In this document: positions 1-11,705 of the stretch, in pieces
Position numbering within the stretch: the stretch's first letter is position 1
How the letters are laid out: each line of letters starts with the position of its first letter
Translations under genes and position numbers: made by a program
The notes under the pieces: generated by a model
What the model was told of the DNA's origin: nothing
What the model saw: only the letters and a program-made list of their open reading frames with translations
The model's database searches: none
Origin: Nissolia schottii
Taxonomy: Eukaryota; Streptophyta; Magnoliopsida; Fabales; Fabaceae
Assembly: GCA_003254905.1 (NCBI GenBank)
Contig: QANU01006361.1
Span: forward strand, 362,408-426,407
Length of the DNA stretch: 64,000 nt
Direction: 5' to 3'

Positions 1-40
<40 letters not shown>

Positions 41-661
41 TCTAAATATATTAAAAATATTTAATTTTAGTCACAAACATTAGTAAGACTCTGTTAATGA
101 TTGATTGACTAATAAAGTATCACGTCAATAGTGTCTTGCGAGCAAAAGAAATCAACATGGCTAATAACTCAACCCAAACTCAACCTATAATTTGCTATTT
201 GACTCAGATTGTGGTCATGCATAGGTCATGATTTGAAGACAAATTTTGGTCAAATAGCAAGTTATGGATTAGTTTGTGTCTGATTTTGAGTCGATTAATT
301 TATTTTGTTCGCATGATACTATCAACAAATTAGTCTGTTAATCACATTAGCAATTAAAAAAGCTCCACCGGTAACAGAAATTAAAATCAAGTATTTCTAA
401 TATGATTGGACCAATATATATGTGTGTGTTCTTTCAAGCTTAAAGCAAATCTCCAAAATTTATCATGGATCTAAAATATATTTAAACCAAGAAAATACAT
501 GAAATCCATTGGGCCTATGCCTCATGGGCCTTAGGATTAAGCCATAGCTTAATTTTTGTGCCTATTAAATTACAATTGGGAATAATCATAGTTTCATTTC
601 CAAAGCCTTATTTCTTATTGCGAAAAAAGGCCATTTATTAATTAGAAAGCAACCATCTAGG
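1..661. repeat. (TA)n microsatellite and gene-free flank
   Basis: Positions 1-38 are a nearly perfect TA dinucleotide run that is cut by the window edge. The rest up to 661 is AT-rich non-coding DNA in which I recognise no gene or transposon end. Confidence 0.8.
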
Positions 662-3600
662 AGTTGTTAAGATTTCGATTTAAATTTTAAAACCTTACGA
701 TTTTATGATTTTGAAAAGGTCAGCCGATCCCACTGCTTTCAGTTGGATCAAATGATCTTATGATTTAAATCATGTTACGATTTCACGTTTTATGAAACAC
801 CCTAGCTAGCTAGCCTACGCTTAAGTCGCAAACTTGCTAGCTAAGTTGTTATCTGCTTTGGTGGGGATTACTTAGTCCCGTGTATATATGTCAGAAAATA
901 GTGTTACTCAAAATATGGACTAATTTGCAACTTTCTTTATACGTTACATAGCGTAAATTAGGAGCCTTTATAGCGTCGGAGTATATATGGTGAGTGGAAA
1001 TATGACATCTTTAACTGTAAATAAAGGCATAACTAATATAGGCAAGGATAACAAACAACGGTCCATCATACATTCATCGGCAATGCATAAATAGTATTAT
1101 AAGTATTAAGTACAAATATCACATAGACGTACAAGTACACATGTATCATCTACTAGCTAATCGTCTGATCTTCAGCTGTCCTCCTTTGGGAGGGTTCTTT
1201 CTCTTGCAGCTCCTCTCTTTGTTCCTCGTACTACTCGCACCGCTTTGACGTCTTCTTCGTCCTTGTCGTACTCGCCTAGAACCATAAAGGAGTGGGGGAT
1301 GGGAACACTGCGTTCTCAGTGGGTAACCTCTGGTCTTGCTACTTATTTTAAACTTAATTATGATTCCGCCACTCAGGGGTCTCTAGTGTCACAGTTATAC
1401 TATATACCTACCATTTATTAAATTCCATGCTAAGCCTGAGCAGCTTTTTCTAATTTACTAGGTGACTGGGGGAACCTATTCTTCATTAACTAAGTCATCT
1501 GTTCTCTACCTTACTTCCTAAATCACATATAATCACATACTTCACATAATCACATAATAAGCTTCAGTGTGCGCCCACTTATAACCGTGTCCATTTTAAT
1601 TATAAGCTTCTTCAGACATCCACTTATGTACAGTTATATCACTTAGAACACATACTTCAAGCTCAACCCTCCCCCCGGTAACGGTGGCCTACCACGACAG
1701 GCTTCCTTGTTGTCTCGGTATCGTGAGGACTAGGTCGCACTAAACCTCAGTAGCTCACGATAGGAGAATCCATCCTTATGCTAGGGATGGCGAGGGGACC
1801 CTACCCCGTCCTTATGCTAGGGACAAGGCATGCCCAGGGTTCAGCTTGCCTTTCCTGCCAGCTAGTGGCACAGCTAGGAAAATATTCATTTTTCCTTCCT
1901 TTCCTTTTTCCTTTTTGGGACTTAGTGACGTCATGCCCGATACCTTTCCCTTTCCTTTCCCTTTTTCCTCTCCTTTTGTAAAACCATTTCTATGACACAT
2001 AATCACATAAACATTCATCAATACAGTTCATTCCAGTCACAGTTCATATGCCTTAAACATAAATCCTTAGTTCATAACATTTATCATACTTTAGAAAGCC
2101 TTGAACATAAATCCTTAGTTCATAACATTTAACATACTTTTAAGCTTTGAAAATCATTTCCATCATAAATCCATATTTCCTAACAGTCCATTCATGAAGC
2201 ACATAGCACATCTGGCACGTATAACACATATTCACATAGTCATGTCACACATTACACATAGAACCAACGCAGCTCAACATTTCATGTTCAAACATATCCT
2301 TAACATAAATCATTAATTTCAACATATATAAAGAACATAAATTCATACTCCAACCTTTCTTGAACATAAACAAACATCAAACTAGTAACTAGTAAGACAG
2401 ACGTCTAGTTTCTGTCAGAAAATAGCGATTAGAAATCGGAGAGGTCCACGACCTTACCCCCAAAGTTTTTGGTAGCCCTAAGATCATTTTTCATGATGAA
2501 AAAGTCAGTTTTCAGTCCCAGTTCTATGAAATCGCAGTTTTTCCCTTTTTCCCAAAATTACCTTTTCGCCCCCGTAAACGCCTTGTTTTCTTTGGAATTT
2601 TTGTTCTCAAAAACCCGATGGACTCAAGACTTGCCCTTAAGGTTTTTGATAGTTCTAAACTCATATTTTCTGAAAATCAACCCAGTTTTTCAGTCCCAAG
2701 ATGTAAAATTCCCGTTTTGCCCTTTTTCCATAAAAATCCTGTTTTCTACCTGTTTGCTGAGAGATTCATCGGGGACTCCAAAAATAATAAAACTTGACAT
2801 CTCCACTCAAAATTTCGTGTAGAATCCAAAAATAACATTAGTTTTTCATGATAAAAATCCCAAAATACAGTTCCCTTTAAAATCATGTCATATGCCTATT
2901 TCCGTCTTAGGCGTTCCTAAATTTTGACAGAATCACAGACAGCACCAACGAGTCCAAACAATCATCTATCACCTATATCTACATCAAAGTCACATGAAGA
3001 CATCCTAACCGCATATATATCTACTCATGAAACCACATAGACAGTGGATAAGTCGGTTACCCACTTGGAAATTAAGTCTGTCACAAGTCTGCAGAAACTC
3101 CGAGAGTCTGATAACTTGTGTTCTTTGTCACCGGGAGGATTCTTCAAGGTCAGAGATGGAGGTTCTTGCCTAAGTAAATAAAGAATACTTGCTAAGGAGA
3201 GGATTATGGAGAGTTAGGGTTTTATGTTAGGCAGAAACTAGTGTATCTGTAGTTTTGCAGAGTAACAATAGAGTGTATAAACTGGCAGAGTTTCCTTATG
3301 CTTTCTTCTATGTCTTCCTTTATTTGAAGAAGTCCCATGGCTATTTATAGCCATCATGGACGGTTGGCTTCTTCCATAAGCCTTCAAAATTTAATTCTAT
3401 TTTCTTTAATTATGAACTCATGGATGACCTAAGCACATGCTTAGTCATTACATGAATTATCTAACTCTTAATTGCCCTTTGACCCCTTTGACTTGCACTT
3501 GGCCATCACTTGGCCGTGAATTCTTTCTTCCTTAGCCGGTTCTTGGCCAAAATTTCTCCAAGGCCAAACGCTGATCAATTTTGATCGTGTTTTGGTCGTT

Positions 3601-3984
3601 AGCTGTCCCGGTACTTTGCGTACGGTTATCCGAAAAATATTCTGATCACATTTTTGTGATCTACTAATTTTTTAAGGAATAATTTGAATAAATCTAAGGT
3701 ATTTGTGAACTTTTAATCGTGACCTTATATTTTACAGATACCTTAGATACACCGTTGTACTTGGAGGACATAAAGGATCTGTTTGAGTGTCTGCAGAATT
3801 TTCCGAAACTGAGCAGAATTTCTTCTATAGACATTTTAACCCATAATCTCGTCCAAAACTTATTTCTCTTATTTAATTTTTTAGAAAATCTTTACTAAGG
3901 GAAAAAGCAGGATGTTACATTTTACGTTTTTATTTTGCTATTTCGATCTTACGTAAGATCTCAATTTTAACAATCTTGCCAACT
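662..3984. mobile_element. hAT-like MITE split into two pieces by a solo LTR
   Basis: The left piece is 662-792 and the right piece is 3925-3984, about 190 bp together. Both halves match, in order and without overlap, the uninterrupted copy at 43940-44119. Shared blocks include the ATCTTATGATTT stretch and the GTTACGATTTCAC stretch on the left, and the GATCTTA(C/T)GTAAGATCTC stretch on the right. The outer ends are imperfect inverted repeats (GTTGTTAAGATT at the left, AATCTTGCCAAC at the right). No convincing target duplication is seen around this copy. The class call (hAT-like) rests on the duplication around the sister copy. Confidence 0.7.
793..3919 (+). mobile_element. Solo LTR (about 3.1 kb) of an LTR retrotransposon
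   Basis: The block starts TGAAACACCC and ends GGATGTTACA. These are imperfect inverted termini with the usual TG..CA ends. It is flanked by identical 5-bp direct repeats TTTTA (788-792 and 3920-3924), which is a normal LTR-element target duplication. There is no gag-pol coding sequence inside, so a solo LTR is the simplest reading. Internal repeats are visible at 2056-2140 (a 45-50 bp duplication containing AAATCCTTAGTTCATAACAT) and at 2430-2740 (two diverged blocks containing TTTTCAGTCCC and TTTGCCC/TTTCCC). A TATTTATAG motif near 3340 could be its promoter TATA box, which would put it in + orientation. Long LTRs of this kind occur in Ty3/gypsy lineages; the lineage here is not established. 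Confidence 0.72.
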
Positions 3985-4693
3985 ACAAACATGGGAGATA
4001 ATATATAAGAATTTTGGGAAAAAGACAAAGAAATAAGAATTTTGGGATCAAAATGACAAGGTTGAATAGAGTAGTATTTTTCTCAAAAAATGACTGGGAT
4101 ACACCTAATTGTATGCCACTATACTGCCATCATTTGAAATATACGATCATTTAATTCAATCTATATCTCATACCAAAACGGGAAAAAAGTAAACCCCATG
4201 TGATTGGCACTTACTTCCACGCCAATTTCACTCACCCCAACACATCCACAAAACCGTCAACTCCATCGTAATAGGGCGATCTCGATCACGCATGTTTTGT
4301 TTTCTTCCTAAGCATCAATTAATTGTTCTTGCTATTCATCGTCTGTGTTCGTTTGTTGCATAATCATCATTGTTCTATCAAATTCATATATCTCTTTTGA
4401 TTCATTGTTTGAGACTTAATTCCATTCTAATTTAAGATCCAAACTTGTCGATGGAATCTATTGGTGAAACCAATGGCAACAATGAGGCATAACTCTTTAA
4501 AACTTTATTCAAACATGATTCAGATTTTATTATGTGAATGATCATCAAGTTTCATTACAAATTGCTCTTAAAATAATTGTGTTTGTGCATGCTAGTCATA
4601 TGTGTTTGTGCACCGACATGTTAAAAGTTTGAGCAATTTTGTTTTAAAAGTTTCTTTTAATTGCTCATAGAGTAGTTTTTGTTTAATGCATTA

Positions 4694-7548
4694 TGAACAC
4701 CCAATTTTGTCTTTTCATTTTACTATTATTTTTATTTTACCATTTTTTTATTTCTTCCTTTCTTTCCCTTATTTTTTCATCTAATCCAAAATTTTTGTTG
4801 GCCCAATCTTTAAGTTTTTTTTAGCCCAAACGAAAAATAAACAAAGGACAAACAAAAATAAGAAAAAGGGGGGGGGGGCATCAGCCTTCCCCAGCCCCTT
4901 TTCCCAAAATAGAAACAATGATCTTTTTTTCCAAACTCTCTTTTCCTCAGCAGAAATATTTGCCCCTCTCCTTTTGCAGGATTTTGGCAGCAAGTAACAA
5001 ACAAAAATGGGGTTTTTCTTGTGCGAAAAATACAAGCAACATACATAAATGGAATAAGAGAAATTGCAGCAAGCAAAGATCAACATCAGATGTTCAGATT
5101 CAGCACTACAAATACAATAAATTCACACAGTAAAAGGGGGAGGACTTTTTCCTGAAAAAAAATTTTCCCTCACAAATCACCAATATCAGAAAAAATTTTT
5201 GCTAACAACAGAAACAGAAATTAGTCAAAATTGGTAGAAGAAGAAGAGGAAGCTGAGAGGTATGTGATTTTCTTTGAGTAGCAATTTGTTCAATTTTTTT
5301 TGTAAAGGGAAGGGAAGAGAGACAGAACCCGAAACCACCACCTTCAGCCACCAACCACCACCAGCCACCACACATCCAAACCTGCAGAAAAAAAAAAACA
5401 AACCAAACAGATCCCAAACAACACACACCAGAAACCAAAAAAAGAGAAAGGAAAAGAGTACGAGAGGGAAGGATCAGAGAGAGATCTCGAGAGATGGAAC
5501 AGATCTAAACCAGAGAGAGAGGCTCGCCGCCGCCATAGCAGCGGCGCCGCCAAGTAGCAGGGAGGTCGCGAGAGAGAGAGAATCCCCGAGAGAAAGAGAG
5601 CCGAGGCTCGATTGAGAGAGTGATTCGGAAATAGAGGGAGAGAGAGACCGAGAGAGAGAGTGAGGGGAGCTCGCCGCCGCCGGTGACCTGCCATGGCGGC
5701 GGCGGCGCCAAACAACGGAGAGGAAAGAGAGAGGAGAGCTTGAGAGAGAGAGTCTGCGAGAGAAAGAGAGAGCAGAGGCTCGAAACTAGCTCCTTCACGC
5801 GTCACTCCGCACGACCGCCTCCGTGCACCACTGGAGTGTCCGTCGCCGGAATCTCCCCCTGTGCGGCTTCCGTTTCCTTTTCCCTCTCCATGTGTAGGAG
5901 TGAACATGAGTTAGATCCACGCATCAACCCGCCGATCCGACCCAACCCAACCTGCATGGGTCGGCTTGAGTCGGGTCGACGGATCGAATCCAATGAATCT
6001 GTTATATTATATGGGTTGAGTTTCGGGTCCCTACTTTTCAACTTGACTGACCCGCTGACCTGTTTATATATATTACTTTTAATTTTTAATTGTTAAAATA
6101 TGATTATTTTAAATTAAAAAAATAGATTTTTTAATTTTAAAAATAGATTTTTTAATTTAAAAAATAAGTATCAATTTTTTAAAAAAATAATAACTTTTTT
6201 CTATTAAAAAATAGATTTTTTAAAAAAGAAATTAATTTTTTTTTAAAAAAGGAGACGGCTCACCCGCCTAACCCGACCAGGGCAGATGACGGGTTTGACG
6301 AGTATTCGTAAAAAAATGTCAATTTTACTCGACCTAACCCATCCATAGATAAGTGGGCCGGATCAGTGACATAGACGGGTCCTACTCGACCCAACTCATG
6401 TTCACCCCTACATGCGGTGTGTTTCCTTATCTGATTAGGGATTTGTGTTGAAACCCTTTTATTTTGTTTTAACTAATGGCTTCTTTTAATTATGTTTGGG
6501 CCTAATTCTTTTGCCTTCGGTTTTTTTTTTTGATGTCATCAAATTTCGTTGGGCTTTGTGTTTTTTAATGTCTTGTTTGTTGGGCCATGCAGTTGGGTTG
6601 AATTTTTCTCTTCCCTTTGTTTTGCTGATTTGTTTTTTTTTGTTTATTTTGTTTTTTTGGGCCCACAATATCTTTTTTTTACTTTTATTATTGTTGTTTG
6701 CTATAAAAAAAGAAATAAAAAGGGAAAAAAGAATAACATGAAAATAAAAATGTTAGCTGAGTCATGACGGCTTTTTAACTCATTTTAGAGCATCTGAGTT
6801 GTGACAGCTTGATACTCTAAACATCTTTTAGTTTAATTAACACATAAAATATTTCTTAGCATGAAAATAAAAAAGGGTTTATTAAGCCGAGATGACTTGT
6901 TAAATCTGTGTTCTCAGAGTATCTGAGCTGTAACAATTTGATGCTTAAAAACCAAAATAAAAAAACTATTTTAAAAAATTAATCAACATACAAATAATTT
7001 TTAGAAAGAATTACGTGGCTTTGAGTTCCTTATTGCACTAGAGGATATGTAGGAACGCAAGTTGAGCTAAAATTAAATTTTCATAATTTTTGTTTCATGT
7101 GTAGATAATTTCATTTATTTATTAGTTAAACTTCTCATTTCTTTATTTATAAATAAAAAATAAAAAAGGATGTTTGAACTTGTTTTAATAATAAAAAGTG
7201 TTAACTAAGTCGCAATGACTTGTTAACTCATTTTAGAGCATTTGAGTTGCAACAATTTGATACTCTAAAATTTTTAAATCTTCTCATTTTTTTAAAGGTT
7301 ATAAATAATTTGTATGATTAATTAAGGTAAATGTTTTAATATGGATGTATTAGGGGTGCTACAAAATTAAGTTTTTACCTTTCCTCATGCATAATTGACT
7401 CCTGAATCCAAACTCAAATTAGACCAGTTTATCTAAATAAAGGTTTTTCCAATTTTTCCTGATTTAAATAAAATTGGTGGTGACTTCATTAAAATTTCTT
7501 TTTCTTTTAAAATTTCGTCGCTTTTCCACCGTGATCACGGTCGCAACA
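4694..7548. mobile_element. LTR-like block inserted in the FAR1-type element
   Basis: This block separates two similar stretches of the host element (the motif ACATGTTAAAAGTTTG occurs near 4617 and near 7603). It starts TGAACACCC and ends GGTCGCAACA, so it has LTR-like TG..CA ends, and its 3' part (GTGATCACGGTCGCAACA) resembles the LTR ends of Tat/Ogre-type gypsy elements. No 5-bp target duplication was found (CATTA before, TGTGT after). Inside are a G11 tract near 4868, a GA-rich stretch at 5560-5780, and three diverged repeats at about 6750-6825, 6880-6945 and 7200-7275 that share the words GAGCATCTGAGTTG / GAGTATCTGAGCTG / GAGCATTTGAGTTG. Long open frames in the GA-rich part look like composition artefacts. 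Confidence 0.4.
5895..6410. mobile_element. MITE with TAGGAGTGAACATGAGTT terminal inverted repeats
   Basis: The left end TAGGAGTGAACATGAGTTAG is mirrored by the right end CAACTCATGTTCACCCCTA, with a subterminal GGGTC/GACCC-rich zone and an AT-rich core. The flanks are CATGTG before and CATGCG after, which may be a decayed target duplication. Ends of this type (TAGGGGTG...) are common in short hAT-derived elements of dicots. It lies inside the LTR-like block at 4694-7548, so it is a third nesting level. Confidence 0.6.
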
Positions 7549-7738
7549 TGTGTCATATGTTTGTTCGCGAATGTTGTAAATGTTTGTACACTAACATGTT
7601 AAAAGTTTGTGCAATATTCTTTCACCTCAATTGCCCCACAGAGTAAGTTTGTGCATGCATGTTGTAAATGTTAGTGCAATCCTCACTCATCTTAATTGAT
7701 CACAGTATAAGTTATGAATGTCATTGTATTAACAGTGC

Positions 7739-9775
7739 GTGTATGCTTATCAGGTCACAACTAATTTAATCATAGATGATGAAGAGGTTCCTAATATTGG
7801 AGTACAATTTGGTACGTTGGAGGAAGTTAAAGAATTTTGCTGCAACTATGCTAAGAAGATTGGATTTACATGGAGGATAAGGAGTACTAAATTTAGTGAT
7901 GATAAATCGATTAAGTATCAGATCCTCACATATACAAGGGAAGAGTATCGTACATCTGGAATACCAAGCATCAAGAAGACTAATCCTACTTTCACCGCAA
8001 AATGTGAAGCAAAGATGGATCAAAGGTAGAAATCAAAGTGTATGTCATAAGGAATGCTTTCAATGAGCATTCCCATGAGGTGAGTCCTTCTAAAGCAAGG
8101 TTGTTTGAGGAAAACAAAAGTATTAACTTGCAAGTGAAGTGAATGATTGAGATAAATGATAGTGCTAGTGTTAGACTAAACAAGACATACCAAACTTTTG
8201 TTCAATAAGGCGAGGGTCATGACATTAAATTTTGTTGAAAAAGACATCAGAAACTATGTCAACAGGGATATCTGCATTGTTCGGGAGGGAGGAGACTCCA
8301 AGGCTTTAATGCAATATTTCTCGAGGATGAAAGAACATAATTGGAACTTTTGGTGTGATGTTGAAGTTGATGAGTAGAATTGCATAAAAAAATATGTTCT
8401 AGAAAGATGCTAGGAGTCAAACGACATATGAATATTTTGGTGACGTAGTTTCATTCGACACTACATATAGAATTAATATGTACCATATGCCGTTTGGTTC
8501 TATTTTTGGGGGTAAACCATCATGGTATGTCAGTATTGCTTGGATGCACATTATTATCAAGAGAGGATACCACCACGTTTGCATGGTTATTTGAATGTTC
8601 AGTTAGATGCATGTCAGGGAAATGGTTAAATGATATATTAACTAATCAATGTAAGGCTATGCAGAATTCCATTGGGATTGTGATACCCAATGCATGTCAT
8701 CGATGGTGCATTTGACACATAATAAAAAAGATTCTAAAAAAGTTGAAAGGGTATAAACAATACATTGAGATCAAATCTGAGCTTAAAAATATTGTTTGGG
8801 AAACATTGTCCATTCAATCATTTGAGACTAGATGGTGTCAATTTTTGATAAAGTATAAACTTGAAGATAATGAGTGGTTGGAAGGTATAATTTTTAAAGT
8901 TTGGATGTTATTGTTTTTAAAGTATGTGCAATTCTGTAATATTTTTTAGTAGAGTTTTTGTGTTATAGTTATTGTGGTTAGAATGTATAGTTTTTAAAGT
9001 TTGGATGTTATAGTTATTAAATTATGTCTATTATTGTTATTAAAGTATTTGTGCACACGTGTGTTATAGTTATTATGTTTGTGCAGGTATATAGTATAGT
9101 TACTAAAGTTAGTATGTTATAGTTATTACTGTTTGTGCAGTTGTTCTTGGTAAGTCAACTTTTTCACGTATTTTTTTTCAGGACTCTACAATGATTGTAG
9201 TAGATGGGTTCCAATATTCCTACACAAATAATTTTGGGCTGGCATAAGAAGCATACAAAGAAGTGAGAGCATGCACGCATTTTTTGTTGGGTATTTGAAT
9301 TCAAAGATAAGTTTGGAACAATTTGTGAAGAAATATGACAATGCTCTTGATACTAAGGTTCAGAAGGAGCTTGAACTTGACATTGCAAATTTCAAGATCA
9401 CAATCCCATGTGCTACGACATCTACAATTGAAAAGCAATTCCAGTCAGAGTACACACATGACAAGTTTCGTGAGATTCGGAATGAATTTAGAGTTAAAGT
9501 AAATTGCAACACATTGATTAAAGATAATCAAGGAACAAATTTAATTTATGTTGCCGTGAAAGAAGTTAACGTGAATGGCAACACAAAAGAGTTATCATAC
9601 GAGGTTGTGTTTAAAGCAGAGACTCAAGATGATAATTATCAATGCCTTCTATTTGAATCTAGAGGTACCATATGTCACCATTGCTTATGTGTGCTTGGAC
9701 TCGAAAGAGTGAAGAAGTTATGTCCAAGTACATATTAACTCATTGGAGCAAAAATATGAAGTGGGGCAAGTATTT
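7739..9775 (+). pseudogene. FAR1/FHY3-like MULE transposase, broken
   Basis: The reading frame survives only in pieces. At 7760-8029 there is a FAR1 DNA-binding-type domain (EVPNIGVQFGTLEEVKEFCC, followed by YAKKIGFTWRIRST). Around 8490-8720 are transposase-core pieces, including GLxYPMHVI followed by HRWCI, which correspond to the family's PNTHHRWC motif. At 8743-8900 is a KGYKQYIEIKSELK piece. At 9271-9738 is the C-terminal part ending in a SWIM-type zinc motif (CLLFESRGTICHHCLCVL, CxH-like spacing). After position 9732 the family motif YILTHWSKNMKWGK continues in another frame, which shows a frameshift. Stops interrupt the region at several other places. FAR1-type proteins are either active MULE transposases or domesticated transcription factors; this copy cannot encode a full protein. 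Confidence 0.8.
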
Positions 9776-9849
9776 TTGTCTTGTCTTAGTAAACAAACAC
9801 TGCCTATAGGAATTGTTGTTTTTCCATTTAATGCATAAAAAAATGTATC

Positions 9850-10130
9850 ATATGGTGGTTAGAATTTACCTGAACAAGGTAGCCCAAGGAAGGCACCGAT
9901 GGGTTCATTTTTCACGTCAACCTTGCATGCGGGGGTATTAAGAAAGTGACCGTTAAGGTCATAGGAATCAGCAACGCTAGCATCAAAGGATGGTCTATTT
10001 GACCACCCTCTATTTCAAGCAACAAGCTGAATCCCATTGCTACGACATCATCCCTTTGATTAGAGGTCAACACTGCACAGACCTTGGCCAGCTGCTTCGG
10101 TGAGCACCGAGTTTCTATTGTCCACTACAA
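9850..10130 (-). pseudogene. Second ORF of the FAR1-type MULE, remnant
   Basis: On the minus strand, 10124 down to about 10005 reads TRCSPKQLAKVCAVLTSNQR and then DDVVAMGFSLLLEI. After a frame change it continues as SYDLNGHFLNTP, then NEPIGAFLGLPCSG. This pattern (TRxSP..., MGFxxLL..., ...GLPxxG) resembles the N-terminal part of the accessory ORF that often travels with plant MULEs, in some cases ahead of a Ulp1-type protease. No protease part is visible here. It converges on the transposase relic. The homology is recalled from the pattern and has not been searched. Confidence 0.45.
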
Positions 10131-11705
10131 ATTAACAACATTATGGTTATTATAATTCATTTTTGGTCTATTTAAAAAGCTCAAAAGTTTATGTGATTAC
10201 TATTCTATTTTGCTTAGGATCTTCAGTGTCATGGATTACCGGCAATGACCTTGTCGACGGTGTCTTACTCGAAGTCTTCCTTTATCCCAAGCAAACCCTT
10301 TGGAGTGCTTGCACTTGGTTCCCTTTTACTGCGACTACTTTATTGTGATGTCTCTTTCAAAGCAATATTTCTTGGTGTTGATCGACTTGTGCTTAATCAT
10401 TTTCGAGAACTTTTTTCGACTTCGGACAAATTTTCACCCTTGCCTCGTGGAGATCTCTGCAAAACCAACATAGTTGATGCCTTTCTTGTCTCTTTACCTA
10501 TATTCATAACAATCATTAATATGAAAGTGTGTTATACTTGTTCCATATAATGCACGAAACACTTTGAAACCCCATCACCTACCCTTAGCTTCAGGGGATT
10601 TGATACCCTTACCCCTTGGAGATCTCCGCACAACTGATGCAACAATGCCTCTTGGGAGCCATACCCAAATTAATAATATTCATTAATGCAAATTATTACA
10701 ACTATTACTTTTCACAAATACACAAAAGCATGCACAAGCTGTGTGAAATGATTAACTACACATTTATGAAAACTGTAAACGTAAACTATAATCACATTGT
10801 GCATGAACTTTCAGATATATAATGCACAAACTTGAACAGGAACCCCAATCATACACCCAAACCATACTTGCACAAACTTGTAAGACTATAATGCACAAAC
10901 TTAAAGTAGGTACAAAGTTTCCCCCAAATTAAATTGCACAAACTTTTACATATACTGTGCACAAACATCAACATTAACTAGACTAACAAACCAAAACTAT
11001 ATGATTACTATTTGAATTCACTTAAAGTAGATGGAAAGTTTCACCAATATTTGCACAAACTTTTAACAATAAACAAGACTCACATTGTGCACAAACTTTC
11101 AGATAGATGCTGCACAAACTTAAACAGGAACCACAATCATACACCCAAACCATACATGTACAAAATTGAGAGGCTATAACGCACAAACATTTTGTGTTAA
11201 TGTGCACAAACTTTTTCAAAGCTTGTTCAAAGGATTTTCTCAAACGCAAACACTAGAGATCGTTCAAATCTGTTCGTTGTTTACACTGAAATCACAAACA
11301 TTGATGGAGTAGCAAGAAAGCCTAAAAAAAAACATATAACTTGCAATCAATGGCGAAAACCCTAAAATAGTACTTATCAATTGTGGATCTAAACAGAAGT
11401 TTGTGAACTCCTCGTCCTGCTATTCTGGTTACTTGACTCGTTGAGTGCTTCGTCTTCGTTCGCTGGTTGATTCTGTACAGTTCGTGTTTGATTGTAGGAG
11501 AATGGTGGAAGGGGGTGGAATGAACTTCGGGTTTTCAAGTTTTTGGTTTCGAAAGCGAATGGTATATATATGGAGAAGGGCGAATGGTTACGTGAATTGC
11601 GTGTGCACGCGCATTTAAGGGAAAGTCAAGGATTATGGTTGAGGAGGTTGCAAGTGGAGCTCGAGTGTATTTAATCCGTGAGTGATAATACGTTGACACA
11701 TAATT

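Larger units (their letters stand above)
4180..11705. mobile_element. Decayed FAR1-type Mutator-like element (approximate ends)
   Basis: This composite region holds a FAR1/MULE transposase relic on + (7739-9775), a second ORF relic on - (about 9850-10130), and many copies of a GTTTGTGCA motif. The motif faces inward on both sides: as TTTGTGCA near 4570-4640, 7590-7690 and 9040-9145, and as about ten copies of GCACAAAC between 10815 and 11215. Both outer flanks contain a related (T)CACTCAC block (near 4225 on + and near 11680 on -), which may be what is left of terminal inverted repeats. A possible first exon starts at 4451 (ATGGAATCTATTGG) but is closed by a stop after 13 codons. Ends are estimates; no target duplication was found. 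Confidence 0.5.

Noticed and set aside
5344..5907. 187-codon frame on - (and others) in the GA-rich stretch
   Set aside because: Low-complexity Ser/Leu/Arg-rich translation of GAGAGA sequence in a transposon-like block; no domain.
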